64,000 nucleotides of DNA from DAOTXR01 sp034435375 (GTDB taxonomy: Bacteria; Chloroflexota; Anaerolineae; Aggregatilineales; UBA3940). This document shows, one piece after another, positions 1 to 7,493 of the stretch (positions are counted from its first letter, which is position 1; every line of letters begins with the position of its first letter). The notes under the pieces are model-generated. The model searched no databases. It saw only the letters and a program-made list of their open reading frames with translations, and was not told the DNA's origin. The translations under genes and the position numbers were made by a program. Location: the NCBI GenBank assembly GCA_034435375.1, contig DAOTXR010000044.1:1-64000 (forward strand), read 5' to 3'.

Positions 1-1
1 C

Positions 2-121
2 CTCACCGGCCCAGGCATGCGCTGGTCTCGCCCCGCCGCCGAACAGATGCTTGTCATTCGCGGCGCAGTCCTTGACCGTTCCTTCGATGCCCTCTGGGAT
101 GCTGCCTTCCCCCAAAACTGA
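2..121 (+). pseudogene. C-terminal end of a transposase (ISKra4/ISLre2-like), cut by window edge
   Basis: An open frame enters from the left edge and ends at TGA 119-121. It encodes about 39 residues, including GMRWSRPAAEQMLVIRG and a terminal block FDALWDAAF. The GMRWS..GA..hL.LR pattern followed by a W/F-rich tail is what I recall from the C-terminus of ISKra4/ISLre2-type transposases. I cannot see upstream, so whether the gene is intact or a remnant is unknown. No terminal inverted repeat is obvious before the tatA promoter at 147. The family assignment is an inference from a short stretch. Confidence 0.55.
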
Positions 122-146
122 AATGCACCCCGCCCTCAATGGCTAA

Positions 147-175
147 TTGATGGGAGTCTGGCCCAATGTTATAAT
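147..175 (+). promoter_or_regulatory. Promoter of tatA
   Basis: TTGATG (147-152), a 17-base spacer, and TATAAT (170-175). This predicts a start near 182 and a 5' UTR of about 45 bases before tatA. Confidence 0.7.
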
Positions 176-225
176 TGTCCTGCGGTACCGCGTCTTCTCA
201 AATTTAGCCCTGTGGGAGAAGCAGT

Positions 226-417
226 ATGGTGGGCAAACTTGGTCTTCCAGAGCTGTTGATCATCTTGGCGATTGTACTCCTTGTTTTTGGCGTTGGCCGT
301 GTGTCCAGAGTTGGCCGGGAATTGGGGAGCGCCATTTCCCAGTTCCGCAGGGGCCTTAGCGAAGGCAAGACCGAGGAGAGCGCCGAAAGCGACGAGCAAG
401 GCAAAGCTGAGTCCTGA
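226..417 (+). CDS. tatA: Sec-independent translocase protein TatA/TatE
   Basis: A 63-residue protein of the TatA/E family, which oligomerises in the cytoplasmic membrane to move folded twin-arginine substrates. It has the family layout: a short N-terminus with the LGLPELLIIL block, one membrane helix (about residues 6-22), a hinge with FGVGRVSRVGRELG, an amphipathic helix (about 24-45) and a charged tail. TatA often has FG at the hinge, seen here at FGVGR. A ribosome site GGGAGAAG lies just before ATG 226. No tatB or tatC lies nearby, so the rest of the translocase must be elsewhere. The length is at the short end for the family. Assignment is firm; TatA versus TatB/E is by convention. Confidence 0.88.
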   Translation: MVGKLGLPELLIILAIVLLVFGVGRVSRVGRELGSAISQFRRGLSEGKTEESAESDEQGKAES

Positions 418-520
418 TTCCTGAGCTGGACAGGGTAAGCATTCGAAATAGGAACGATCCTGTGGCGTCCCACAAGGCAGGGGGACGCCTGTCATTTTGG
501 AGCACAGATAGCAGACCACA

Positions 521-1570
521 ATGGCCGATTACGTTATAGACTCTCAGGCTATGGTAGATTTTCTGATAGGGTTGCTGAACACACCCAGCCCTACCGGATA
601 CCATGAACAGGCTATCGCGTACTGCGAGCAGGCTTTCACACAGCTGCCGCTCTCTCTTTCGAAAACCAGAAAAGGTGCTTTGATTGGCGCTTGGTCAGGA
701 GCCAGGGATGATGCCCCTCGTGGATTGACTGCCCATGTGGACACGCTAGGTGCGATGGTGTCGCAAATCAAGCCCAGTGGCCGGCTGGGTCTCACCCAAC
801 TTGGCGGATGGCCGTGGGGATCGGTGGAGGGTGAAGGCGTCACTCTCTGTACCCGCGGCGGCAAAGCTATCCGAGGCACGATCGTCCCCGTCAAAGCGTC
901 CATCCACATCTATGGCAGCGAAGCACGCGAGTTCAAGCGCGAGGCCGAATCCTACGAGGTCCGGTTGGATGCGCGGACGGCTTCCGCAGGCGAAACACGA
1001 GACCTTGGTGTAGCTGTAGGCGACTTCGTGGTCTTTGACCCGCGGGTGGAGACTGGCGAGGCTGGCTTCATCCGGTCAAGGCACTTAGACGACAAGGCGG
1101 GTGTGGCTTGCATCTACGGCGCGCTCAAGGCCCTGGTCGATGCATGTCTCCAGCCTGTCCAGCGTACCATTGTCCATATCAGCAACTACGAGGAAGTCGG
1201 ACATGGTGCAGCCGCCGGCTTTCCGCCCGATATGGCCGAGTTGCTGGTAGTTGATATGGCAGCCGCTGGTGGAACTCAGAATTCCGACGAGTTCTCAGTG
1301 GGTATCTGTATCAAAGATGCAGGTGGTCCTTACCATATTGAGATGAATCGGCGGCTTGTCCGGTTGGCTGAGAACGCGCATATTCCCTATAAAACCGACA
1401 TTTATCCCTATTACGGCTCTGATGGGGAGGCTTTCTGGCGTGCAGGGGGTGATGTTATCGTGGGGCTGATTGGACCTGGCGTAGACTCTTCCCATCACTA
1501 TGAGCGTACCCATGTCGATAGTCTGATCGCCACGGCGCGGCTCATTGCCGAATATTTGTTAGCAGAGTAG
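521..1570 (+). CDS. M42-family metallopeptidase, NAGGN-system-like subgroup
   Basis: A 349-residue zinc aminopeptidase-like protein. Metal-site motifs are in order: AHVDTLG (about residues 70-76), SRHLDDKAG (His-Asp, about 186-194), NYEEVGHGA (catalytic and metal Glu, about 227), DMAAAGG (Asp, about 246-252), and a C-terminal SSHHYERTH (metal His). From recall, spacing and wording such as TPSPTGY and GRLGL resemble the M42 subgroup linked to the N-acetylglutaminylglutamine amide osmolyte system more than general glucanases or aminopeptidases. No other osmolyte genes are nearby, so that role is only a possibility. The protein has no signal peptide and should be cytoplasmic. The next gene, an M19 dipeptidase, starts 17 bases downstream, suggesting a peptide-turnover pair. 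Confidence 0.82.
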   Translation: MADYVIDSQAMVDFLIGLLNTPSPTGYHEQAIAYCEQAFTQLPLSLSKTRKGALIGAWSGARDDAPRGLTAHVDTLGAMVSQIKPSGRLGLTQLGGWPWGSVEGEGVTLCTRGGKAIRGTIVPVKASIHIYGSEAREFKREAESYEVRLDARTASAGETRDLGVAVGDFVVFDPRVETGEAGFIRSRHLDDKAGVACIYGALKALVDACLQPVQRTIVHISNYEEVGHGAAAGFPPDMAELLVVDMAAAGGTQNSDEFSVGICIKDAGGPYHIEMNRRLVRLAENAHIPYKTDIYPYYGSDGEAFWRAGGDVIVGLIGPGVDSSHHYERTHVDSLIATARLIAEYLLAE

Positions 1571-1587
1571 GACAGGACTCTCTGGCT

Positions 1588-2661
1588 ATGCTGATCGTGG
1601 ACGCTCACGAAGACATTGCCTGGGATATCCTTTCCCTGGGTCGCGACTATACACGCAGCGCTCTTTGGAACCGCCAGCGCGAGAGTGGTGCGCCTTTTCT
1701 GCCAATCAGTGGACACGCCTTACTGGGTAAGCCGGAATGGCTGCTGGGCCACATAGGGGTGATCTTTAGCACCCTGTTTGTCTCGCCTGCGCGGCGCAGG
1801 AATGGTGAGTGGGATACTCAGTGTTACCATGATGTCTGGGAAGCCTACAGACTTGCCAACATGCAGCTCGACGTTTACCACCGTCTGGCAGAAGAGCACC
1901 AGCAGTTCTGCCTGATCGGGACTAAGAGCGACTTACAGGAAGTTGTCATGAGTTGGGCTGACGACCGATCGCTTGAACAACGGCGTATCGGACTGGTGCC
2001 CCTCATGGAAGGTGCCGACCCAATCACTGAACCAGAACAGGCTGAGGAGTGGTTCCTGCGGGGGGTGCGCATCGTCGGGTTGGCATGGGAAAGCACTCGC
2101 TACGCAGGCGGCACACACGAGCCTGGCCCTCTGACTGTCGAAGGGATGCGCCTCCTGGAAGTGATGGCTTCCTTGAAGATGATCCTGGATCTCAGCCACC
2201 TGGCCGAAGAAGCCTATAATCAGGCTGTCGATCGGTATGCAGGCGTATTGATAGCCAGTCATTCCAACCCTCGCCGATTCTGCCCCACCAGCCGGGGACT
2301 TTCAGATCGCATGATCGCGCGTTTGGCCGAGCGCGACGGTGTGGTGGGTATAGTGCTCTACAATGCCTTCCTCAAACCGGGCTGGCGGCGAGGTGATCGT
2401 AAGGCAGACGTGACGCTGACCGAGGTGGTGGACGCCATCGACCATGTGTGTCAGGTCACGGGCAGTGCCCGCCACGTAGGGCTGGGATCTGATTTTGACG
2501 GTGGGTTCGGTGTGGAGCATGTGCCTGCTGAGATTGATACAGTAGCCGATCTGACAAAGCTACAGGAGCCTCTTGCTGAGCGCGGTTTCTCATCAGAACA
2601 CATTGCAGCCATTCTGAGCGGCAATTGGCTGCGCATTCTGGGCCAGGCGCTGCCCTCGTGA
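1588..2661 (+). CDS. M19 membrane-dipeptidase family protein
   Basis: A 357-residue member of peptidase family M19 (renal-dipeptidase fold, binuclear zinc), expected to hydrolyse dipeptides, sometimes with a D-residue. Visible landmarks are the N-terminal DAHEDIAWD (the H-x-D metal motif, residues 5-13), a central EGAD with the bridging Glu (about 130), LDLSHLAEE (about 200) and ASHSNPRRF (about 227-235) each carrying a metal-binding His, and HVGLGSDFDGG (about 297-307) with the catalytic Asp. There is no signal peptide, so it is probably cytoplasmic. It is co-oriented with the upstream M42 peptidase 17 bases away and likely co-transcribed with it. Substrate specificity cannot be read from sequence. 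Confidence 0.87.
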   Translation: MLIVDAHEDIAWDILSLGRDYTRSALWNRQRESGAPFLPISGHALLGKPEWLLGHIGVIFSTLFVSPARRRNGEWDTQCYHDVWEAYRLANMQLDVYHRLAEEHQQFCLIGTKSDLQEVVMSWADDRSLEQRRIGLVPLMEGADPITEPEQAEEWFLRGVRIVGLAWESTRYAGGTHEPGPLTVEGMRLLEVMASLKMILDLSHLAEEAYNQAVDRYAGVLIASHSNPRRFCPTSRGLSDRMIARLAERDGVVGIVLYNAFLKPGWRRGDRKADVTLTEVVDAIDHVCQVTGSARHVGLGSDFDGGFGVEHVPAEIDTVADLTKLQEPLAERGFSSEHIAAILSGNWLRILGQALPS

Positions 2662-2686
2662 CGTTCGTCCGGTTCCCGTGTACAAT
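2658..2686 (+). promoter_or_regulatory. Promoter before small membrane-protein genes
   Basis: GTGACG (2658-2663), a 17-base spacer, and TACAAT (2681-2686). The -35 overlaps the dipeptidase stop codon. Transcription would start near 2693, leaving about 32 bases before ATG 2726, which supports that start over GTG 2678. Confidence 0.5.
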
Positions 2687-2725
2687 CGTATTAGTGAACA
2701 GGTGCAGTGGATCGGCAGTCGAACC

Positions 2726-3136
2726 ATGAGCCGTCTATCGCAGTTGGGCGTCTTCTGCACTGTACTGGGGGGCGTTGTCCTGTTTCTGGGCCTGTTCCCC
2801 TCGGCAGTTGACGCTGACACCACGCCTGGCATCGGTGTCACTCAAGTCATCACAGTTTTGGCTGCGCTGTCCCTGATCTTGTTGGGAGCCTACGTGGTGA
2901 CCTACGATCTATTTCGCCGGGGGCGTCCCCCCACGTTGGTTGCAGATGTAGGTGTGCGATTGGGATTGACGGGGATGGTGCTGGCTGCTGCTTCATCTAT
3001 GGCCGATGTGATGGGATTCGGCTCTCACAGTGGCGGAGGCGGACCTTTCTTTGGCTGGCTGCAAGCCACAGGTATGTTGGTCGGTTTTGGCGTTGCCGCC
3101 GTCGGCGTGGTGCTTTACGGGATAGCACGCTCGTAG
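2726..3136 (+). CDS. Small integral membrane protein, function unknown
   Basis: A 136-residue hydrophobic protein with four probable membrane helices (about residues 5-25, 38-60, 75-95 and 110-133) and a glycine-rich loop GSHSGGGGPFFG before the last helix. I recognise no family. I chose ATG 2726 because a promoter -10 box sits at 2681-2686, which would exclude the upstream GTG at 2678 from the transcript. The next gene is also a small membrane protein, and a membrane glycosyltransferase follows, so a cell-envelope setting is likely but no function can be assigned. Confidence 0.6.
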   Translation: MSRLSQLGVFCTVLGGVVLFLGLFPSAVDADTTPGIGVTQVITVLAALSLILLGAYVVTYDLFRRGRPPTLVADVGVRLGLTGMVLAAASSMADVMGFGSHSGGGGPFFGWLQATGMLVGFGVAAVGVVLYGIARS

Positions 3137-3188
3137 TGTCGCTGGCCGTGGCGAATGTCTATAGTCTACAGAAGCGGGGTCAGAGGCC

Positions 3189-3581
3189 ATGAGCACATAC
3201 ACACCTTCTCGTTCCCTTGTCGTTCAGCAGGTCGTGCTGTCCACAGCCATGATTGGCATCACCATCGTCTTCATCCTGATGGGCCGTAGGCCTGGCTGGC
3301 AGGCTTACGCCGTCATTGGGCTGCTGGCGATAAGTTTCCTGGTTGCCTCACTGGTCATGTGGCAGGGAAGTAACTGGCTGGGAATCGTGGCGCTGGCCGT
3401 GTTGCTACTGGCTATGTTGTGGAAGACCGAGAGACCGCTCAGCGCTGTGGCCGGCCTAGTACTGTCGATCTTAGGCGCTTTGAATGCCTACCGTAAGAAG
3501 CGAGAGGCGGAGGAACAGGCCGCCAGCGCCCTCCTGCAGCCGGAACAAGGCGAAGGCACTGTTCCATCGGCGGAAGGTTGA
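3189..3581 (+). CDS. Small membrane protein, function unknown
   Basis: A 130-residue protein with about four hydrophobic segments (residues 12-30, 37-57, 62-78 and 84-99) and a charged, Glu-rich cytoplasmic tail from about residue 100. A ribosome site AGAGG lies just before ATG 3189. No family is recognised. It sits 52 bases after another small membrane protein and 10 bases before a glycosyltransferase, so the three genes probably form one transcript. Confidence 0.6.
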   Translation: MSTYTPSRSLVVQQVVLSTAMIGITIVFILMGRRPGWQAYAVIGLLAISFLVASLVMWQGSNWLGIVALAVLLLAMLWKTERPLSAVAGLVLSILGALNAYRKKREAEEQAASALLQPEQGEGTVPSAEG

Positions 3582-3591
3582 CTAGGCTCAT

Positions 3592-4758
3592 ATGATGTGG
3601 TTACTGATCGCTTACGCATTGCTGATCGTGGTCGTTCTGCTGTGGATCGCAGTAGTGGGATTGCGGTTCAAAGGCACGTTGAAGGAATTCCCGCTTCCCA
3701 AAGACCCTCCCCGTGTCTCAACCATCGTTCCGGCTCGCAATGAGGAACGCAATATTGCCCGTTGTGCTCAAGGACTTGTACAGCAGGACTATCCTCTTCT
3801 GGAAATGGTGTTTGTCGATGACGACTCACGGGATGCAACACCTCAACTTCTAGCGTCGTTTGCACAGCGTGACCCCCGCGTGAAGGTTGTGAGCACCGGA
3901 GGCAAGCCAGAAGGTTGGAATGGCAAACAATGGGCGTGTCACACCGGTGCGCAGGCCGCTAGCGGTGACTGGCTGTGCTTCATGGATGCTGACACCTATG
4001 CCGAGCCGTGTTTGATCAGCCGGACAGTAGCTTTTGCCATGGCAAAAGGGGTTGATTTCTTGACGCTTCAGCCCTGGTATGAGGTCCGCGGCCTATGGGA
4101 GCGGATCGTCCTGCCGGCGGGCCTCACGCCCCTTCTGTTAGTTTTTCCGCCTCACCGTGTCAACGACCCAAATAACGACATGGTGATGGCTAACGGGCAG
4201 TTCATCCTCGTTCGCCGCGACGCCTATGACGCAGTTGACGGTCACGCCGGGGTCCGTGATCGCATGATGGACGACTTTTCGCTTGCCGAAGCGGTGCACC
4301 GTGCTGGGTATCGTGTCTTTGTTGCCGATGGCGCAGATGTGATGCGTGTTCGGCTGTACGCTAGTCTGAAGGAGATATGGTCAGGAGCGATCAAGGCTGC
4401 AGTGGAAATCTCTGGTGGGTGGGCCATTTCGACGTTGGCAATGTTTGTCAACTTGTTGATCAACGTGCTGCCTGTGGCACTCCTGATCTGGGCAGCGCTA
4501 GCCAAAAACATGCCGGCCCTGACGGTGATGGGGGCAACAGTGCTGTTCCAGGTGTTGTATTACGGCATGATCCGCATTGCAGCTTTTCGTGCGCCTCCCT
4601 GGACCTGCTTGACTTATCCCTTCGGAAGTCTGCTTGTATCATTTATACTGGCCGATGGCATGATCAGGCTGGCAACGGGACGTGAGATCCGGTGGAAAGA
4701 TCGCCCGGTGCTGGGAACGCCGATTCCACCGATAAAGAAGATGAAAACAAGAGGCTAA
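3592..4758 (+). CDS. Membrane-anchored GT2 glycosyltransferase (HpnB/CrtQ-like)
   Basis: A 388-residue family 2 glycosyltransferase. It has an N-terminal membrane anchor (about residues 3-23), then the GT-A start VSTIVPARNEERNI (about 43-56), the nucleotide-binding FVDDDSRDAT (about 73-82), GWNGKQWAC (about 105-113) and the metal-binding FMDADTY (about 131-137). A catalytic MMDDFSLAEAV block is at about 225, and two or three C-terminal membrane helices follow. This layout matches hopene-associated (HpnB) and carotenoid-linked (CrtQ) enzymes, so a lipid or isoprenoid acceptor is plausible. No hopanoid or carotenoid genes are visible here, so the acceptor remains unknown. Confidence 0.78.
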   Translation: MMWLLIAYALLIVVVLLWIAVVGLRFKGTLKEFPLPKDPPRVSTIVPARNEERNIARCAQGLVQQDYPLLEMVFVDDDSRDATPQLLASFAQRDPRVKVVSTGGKPEGWNGKQWACHTGAQAASGDWLCFMDADTYAEPCLISRTVAFAMAKGVDFLTLQPWYEVRGLWERIVLPAGLTPLLLVFPPHRVNDPNNDMVMANGQFILVRRDAYDAVDGHAGVRDRMMDDFSLAEAVHRAGYRVFVADGADVMRVRLYASLKEIWSGAIKAAVEISGGWAISTLAMFVNLLINVLPVALLIWAALAKNMPALTVMGATVLFQVLYYGMIRIAAFRAPPWTCLTYPFGSLLVSFILADGMIRLATGREIRWKDRPVLGTPIPPIKKMKTRG

Positions 4759-4874
4759 GTAGTTGGTCGAAAGTGCATCTGGCTAAGCTTGCGGTTCCAT
4801 GAGAAAAGCCTCAAAAGCTCGTTCTAAAGGTGGAGCGTCAAGCATTTGAAGCATCGTAGGGTGTTCAAGATGGG

Positions 4875-6044
4875 GTGGCGGCTGTGTGGTTTTCAGGCGA
4901 GTTGCGGATCGGGAAGGTCGGCGGTATTGCTATCAGTGTGCATCCAACCTTTGCCCTCGTATTGATATGGGCCGCCTGGCAGGGATTGATCCAGTATGGC
5001 AACCTGGCGGGAGCTGGTTACAGTGTGTTGTCGATCGGCTTGTTGTTTGCCTGTGTCTTGCTACACGAGCTGGGTCATGGTATCCAGGCCCACGCCCTGG
5101 GTTTGCCCGTTCGGGGTATCACCCTGCTGCCCTTTGGTGGGCTGATTCAGCTAGAGACCAATCCATCACACCCCTGGCAGGAGCTTCTTGTGGCGTTGGC
5201 CGGTCCGCTGGTCAACCTCGGGTTGGCTATGACGATCTGGATCGTGGTGGCTCTCATCCAACCCCTGGGCATCCGGGGGTGGAGTGACTACATTCTATTT
5301 CGGGCCACGCCCGGTGTTAATACTCTCCTCCTTTACCTGATGTGGGCTAACGTGATCTTATTCCTTTTCAACATGCTGCCTGCGTTTCCGATGGACGGCG
5401 GAAGGGTCATGCGCGGCGCGTTAGCGATCCTCTCGAACTATGAAACCGGTACCCGTATCGCGGCATGGTTGGGACGCATCCTGGCTGTTGGCTTGGTGAT
5501 AATAGGGTTGTTCGGCTGGCCGCCAAGCGGCGTCGTGATTAACCCTCTATTGCTGGTCGTAGCCGCAGTGGTATACTTGGGCGCTCACCAGGAGGATCTC
5601 TATGTTCGACGCCGGCGGGCACTGGTACGTGTCGAGGTCGGAGATGTATGCCACACCGTGAGTGAAGCCCTGGCCCCTTGGGACCCCGTGACGCGAACGC
5701 TGGCCAGACGGCTGAAGGGAAATCGTGCGCTGCCGGTCATGGTGGGCGAACGTCTTGTTGGGCTTGTGACAGCCTATGATATGCGCCGCCCACTGGGAAA
5801 GGTCAACAGCCTCACAGTGGCTCACATCATGCGCTCTGATTTTCCTTTATTGCGGCCCCATGATACGCTCTGGGTAGCTCTCCAAGAAATGTCGGCCAAT
5901 CAGCTTGCAACCCTGCCGGTAGTTCAGGGGAATGCTTTCTGCGGGCTGGTCAGCCTAGATGATGTCAGAAATGCGTGGCGTTTCTCGGCACGTCACCGGC
6001 GGCGCACCGAACCCACGCCCGTCTCAGGAGATGTTACGCGATGA
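4875..6044 (+). CDS. Site-2-protease-like M50 peptidase with two CBS domains
   Basis: A 389-residue intramembrane metalloprotease of the SpoIVFB/Rip3 type. It has the zinc motif HELGHGIQA (about residues 64-72) inside a membrane helix, GGLIQLE (about 88-94), and the second metal motif NMLPAFPMDGGRVMRG (about 166-181) with the catalytic Asp. About six membrane segments precede residue 245. Two CBS modules follow (about 250-310 and 315-372), which in this subgroup bind adenine nucleotides and gate activity. The start is GTG 4875; GTG 4884 is an alternative. Its stop overlaps the start of the downstream aminotransferase (ATGA), so the two are translationally coupled although no functional link is obvious. 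Confidence 0.85.
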   Translation: MAAVWFSGELRIGKVGGIAISVHPTFALVLIWAAWQGLIQYGNLAGAGYSVLSIGLLFACVLLHELGHGIQAHALGLPVRGITLLPFGGLIQLETNPSHPWQELLVALAGPLVNLGLAMTIWIVVALIQPLGIRGWSDYILFRATPGVNTLLLYLMWANVILFLFNMLPAFPMDGGRVMRGALAILSNYETGTRIAAWLGRILAVGLVIIGLFGWPPSGVVINPLLLVVAAVVYLGAHQEDLYVRRRRALVRVEVGDVCHTVSEALAPWDPVTRTLARRLKGNRALPVMVGERLVGLVTAYDMRRPLGKVNSLTVAHIMRSDFPLLRPHDTLWVALQEMSANQLATLPVVQGNAFCGLVSLDDVRNAWRFSARHRRRTEPTPVSGDVTR

Positions 6045-7393
6045 CAATCAAGACCGTGCCGTTCAAGACCAAAAGCACACCAACTCCAATACCCGGCCCT
6101 CGAGCCATGGCGATCATTGAGCGCGACAAAAGGGTCTTGTCTCCCTCGCTGCCACGCTCTTATCCTTTGGTGATTGACCATGGCCGCGGTGCCGAGGTAT
6201 GGGATGTCGATGGCAATCGTTACATAGATCTCATGACCGGCATTGCCGTGACTTCCACTGGCCATAGCCATCCAGATGTAGTCCAGGCGATCAAGGATCA
6301 GGCCGAGAAGTTCCTGCACATCTGCCTGGCCGATTTCCACTATGAGGTGGCCATACAATTAGCTGAGAAGCTGGATGAGATTGCTCCATTCGAGGAAGAT
6401 GCCCAGGTCTTCTTCACCAATTCCGGGGCAGAGGCCATCGAGACAGCGATCAAATTGTCCCGGTATGCCACCAAGCGTCACCAGTTCATTGCCTTTCATG
6501 GAGCATTCCACGGCAGGACAATGGGCGCTTTGTCGCTGACAGCCAGCAAATCCAAACAGAAGAAACGCTTCTCCCCCATGATGCCAGGGGTTACACATGT
6601 CCCCTATCCCGATCCATACCATCCGACGATCCACACAAGCGAAGGGCAAGACTATGGCGAAGCTGTAGTCAATTACATTGAAAATACTGTGTTCAATTCC
6701 CTGCCACCCGAAGAGATCGCAGCAGTATTTGTTGAGCCGGTCCTGGGCGAAGGCGGTTACGTGGTACCGTCTCCCGGCTTTTTCCCGGCGCTGCGTGCTC
6801 TGTGCAGTCGGCATGGCATCCTCCTTGTCGCCGATGAAGTTCAGAGCGGTATGGGTCGCACTGGCAAGTGGTGGGCAATTGAGCACTTCGGCGTTGAGCC
6901 TGACATTGTGACTAGCGCCAAAGGGTTAGCTAGTGGAATGCCGCTGGGAGCCGTCATTGCCCGCAAGAGCCTGATGACCTGGGAACCGGGCGCACATGGG
7001 AGCACATTCGGCGGCAACCCGGTCTCGTGTGCGGCTGCTCTGGCGACCATCAGGTTGATCGAGAGTGGCTATATGCAGAATGCGGCTGAGATGGGATCGT
7101 ACCTACACGACGAGCTCAGCCGTATGTTGCCCCGTCATCCTCTGATGGGCGAGGTGCGTGGTTTGGGCCTGATGATCGGGATCGAGATCGTCAAAGACCG
7201 AGCTGCCAGGACGCCCGCACCTCAAATCCGCGATCTGATTGTGGAGGAAGCCTTCCGAAATGGATTGCTTTTGCTTGGTGCAGGCAAGAGCGTCATCCGC
7301 CTCATGCCGCCGCTCATGATCGATCGCACGTTGGCTGACGAGGCGCTCGGCATCTTTGACCATACCTTGAGCACCGTGGAGGCCACATTATAA
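6041..7393 (+). CDS. Class III PLP aminotransferase (acetylornithine/4-aminobutyrate type)
   Basis: A 450-residue fold-type I aminotransferase. Visible are the cofactor phosphate pocket TNSGAEAIETAIKL (about residues 127-140), the ring-stacking block AFHGAFHGRTMGALSLT, the pyridine-binding VADEVQSGMGRTGKWW, and the Schiff-base lysine in TSAKGLASGMPLG (Lys294). A C-terminal Thr-binding block is at STFGGNPVSCAA. The enzyme should transfer an amino group from an omega-amino donor such as GABA, ornithine or acetylornithine to 2-oxoglutarate; the exact donor is not decidable. ATG 6041 is preferred because AGGAG lies at 6026-6030 and it overlaps the previous stop by four bases. A strong terminator follows. 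Confidence 0.85.
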   Translation: MTIKTVPFKTKSTPTPIPGPRAMAIIERDKRVLSPSLPRSYPLVIDHGRGAEVWDVDGNRYIDLMTGIAVTSTGHSHPDVVQAIKDQAEKFLHICLADFHYEVAIQLAEKLDEIAPFEEDAQVFFTNSGAEAIETAIKLSRYATKRHQFIAFHGAFHGRTMGALSLTASKSKQKKRFSPMMPGVTHVPYPDPYHPTIHTSEGQDYGEAVVNYIENTVFNSLPPEEIAAVFVEPVLGEGGYVVPSPGFFPALRALCSRHGILLVADEVQSGMGRTGKWWAIEHFGVEPDIVTSAKGLASGMPLGAVIARKSLMTWEPGAHGSTFGGNPVSCAAALATIRLIESGYMQNAAEMGSYLHDELSRMLPRHPLMGEVRGLGLMIGIEIVKDRAARTPAPQIRDLIVEEAFRNGLLLLGAGKSVIRLMPPLMIDRTLADEALGIFDHTLSTVEATL

Positions 7394-7429
7394 GCCGCTG
7401 GCCATTCTAAAGAACGATAGAAATGCGTA

Positions 7430-7460
7430 AGAAAAGCCACGCGAGAAGCGTGGCTTTTCT
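7430..7460 (+). terminator. Intrinsic terminator after the aminotransferase
   Basis: A perfect 13-bp stem: AGAAAAGCCACGC (7430-7442), loop GAGAA, and GCGTGGCTTTTCT (7448-7460). The T-rich 3' arm supplies the U-tract. The A-rich 5' arm means it may also work on the reverse strand. Confidence 0.8.
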
Positions 7461-7480
7461 CTCTAGATGACCAGACGTGC

Positions 7481-7486
7481 TAAAAT
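7481..7486 (+). promoter_or_regulatory. Candidate -10 box of the histidine kinase gene (leaderless)
   Basis: TAAAAT lies seven bases upstream of GTG 7494, so initiation would fall on the start codon. No convincing -35 is seen at the right distance. Confidence 0.4.
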
Positions 7487-7493
7487 CACAGCC

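Noticed and set aside
4799..4849. A 16-codon basic mini-frame (MRKASKARSKGGASSI) before the M50 protease gene, considered as a leader peptide.
   Set aside because: No ribosome site, no following terminator and no amino-acid bias linked to the downstream gene.
6359..6886. A 175-codon reverse-strand frame inside the aminotransferase gene.
   Set aside because: The forward strand encodes a complete class III aminotransferase with all motifs; the reverse frame has no family features.
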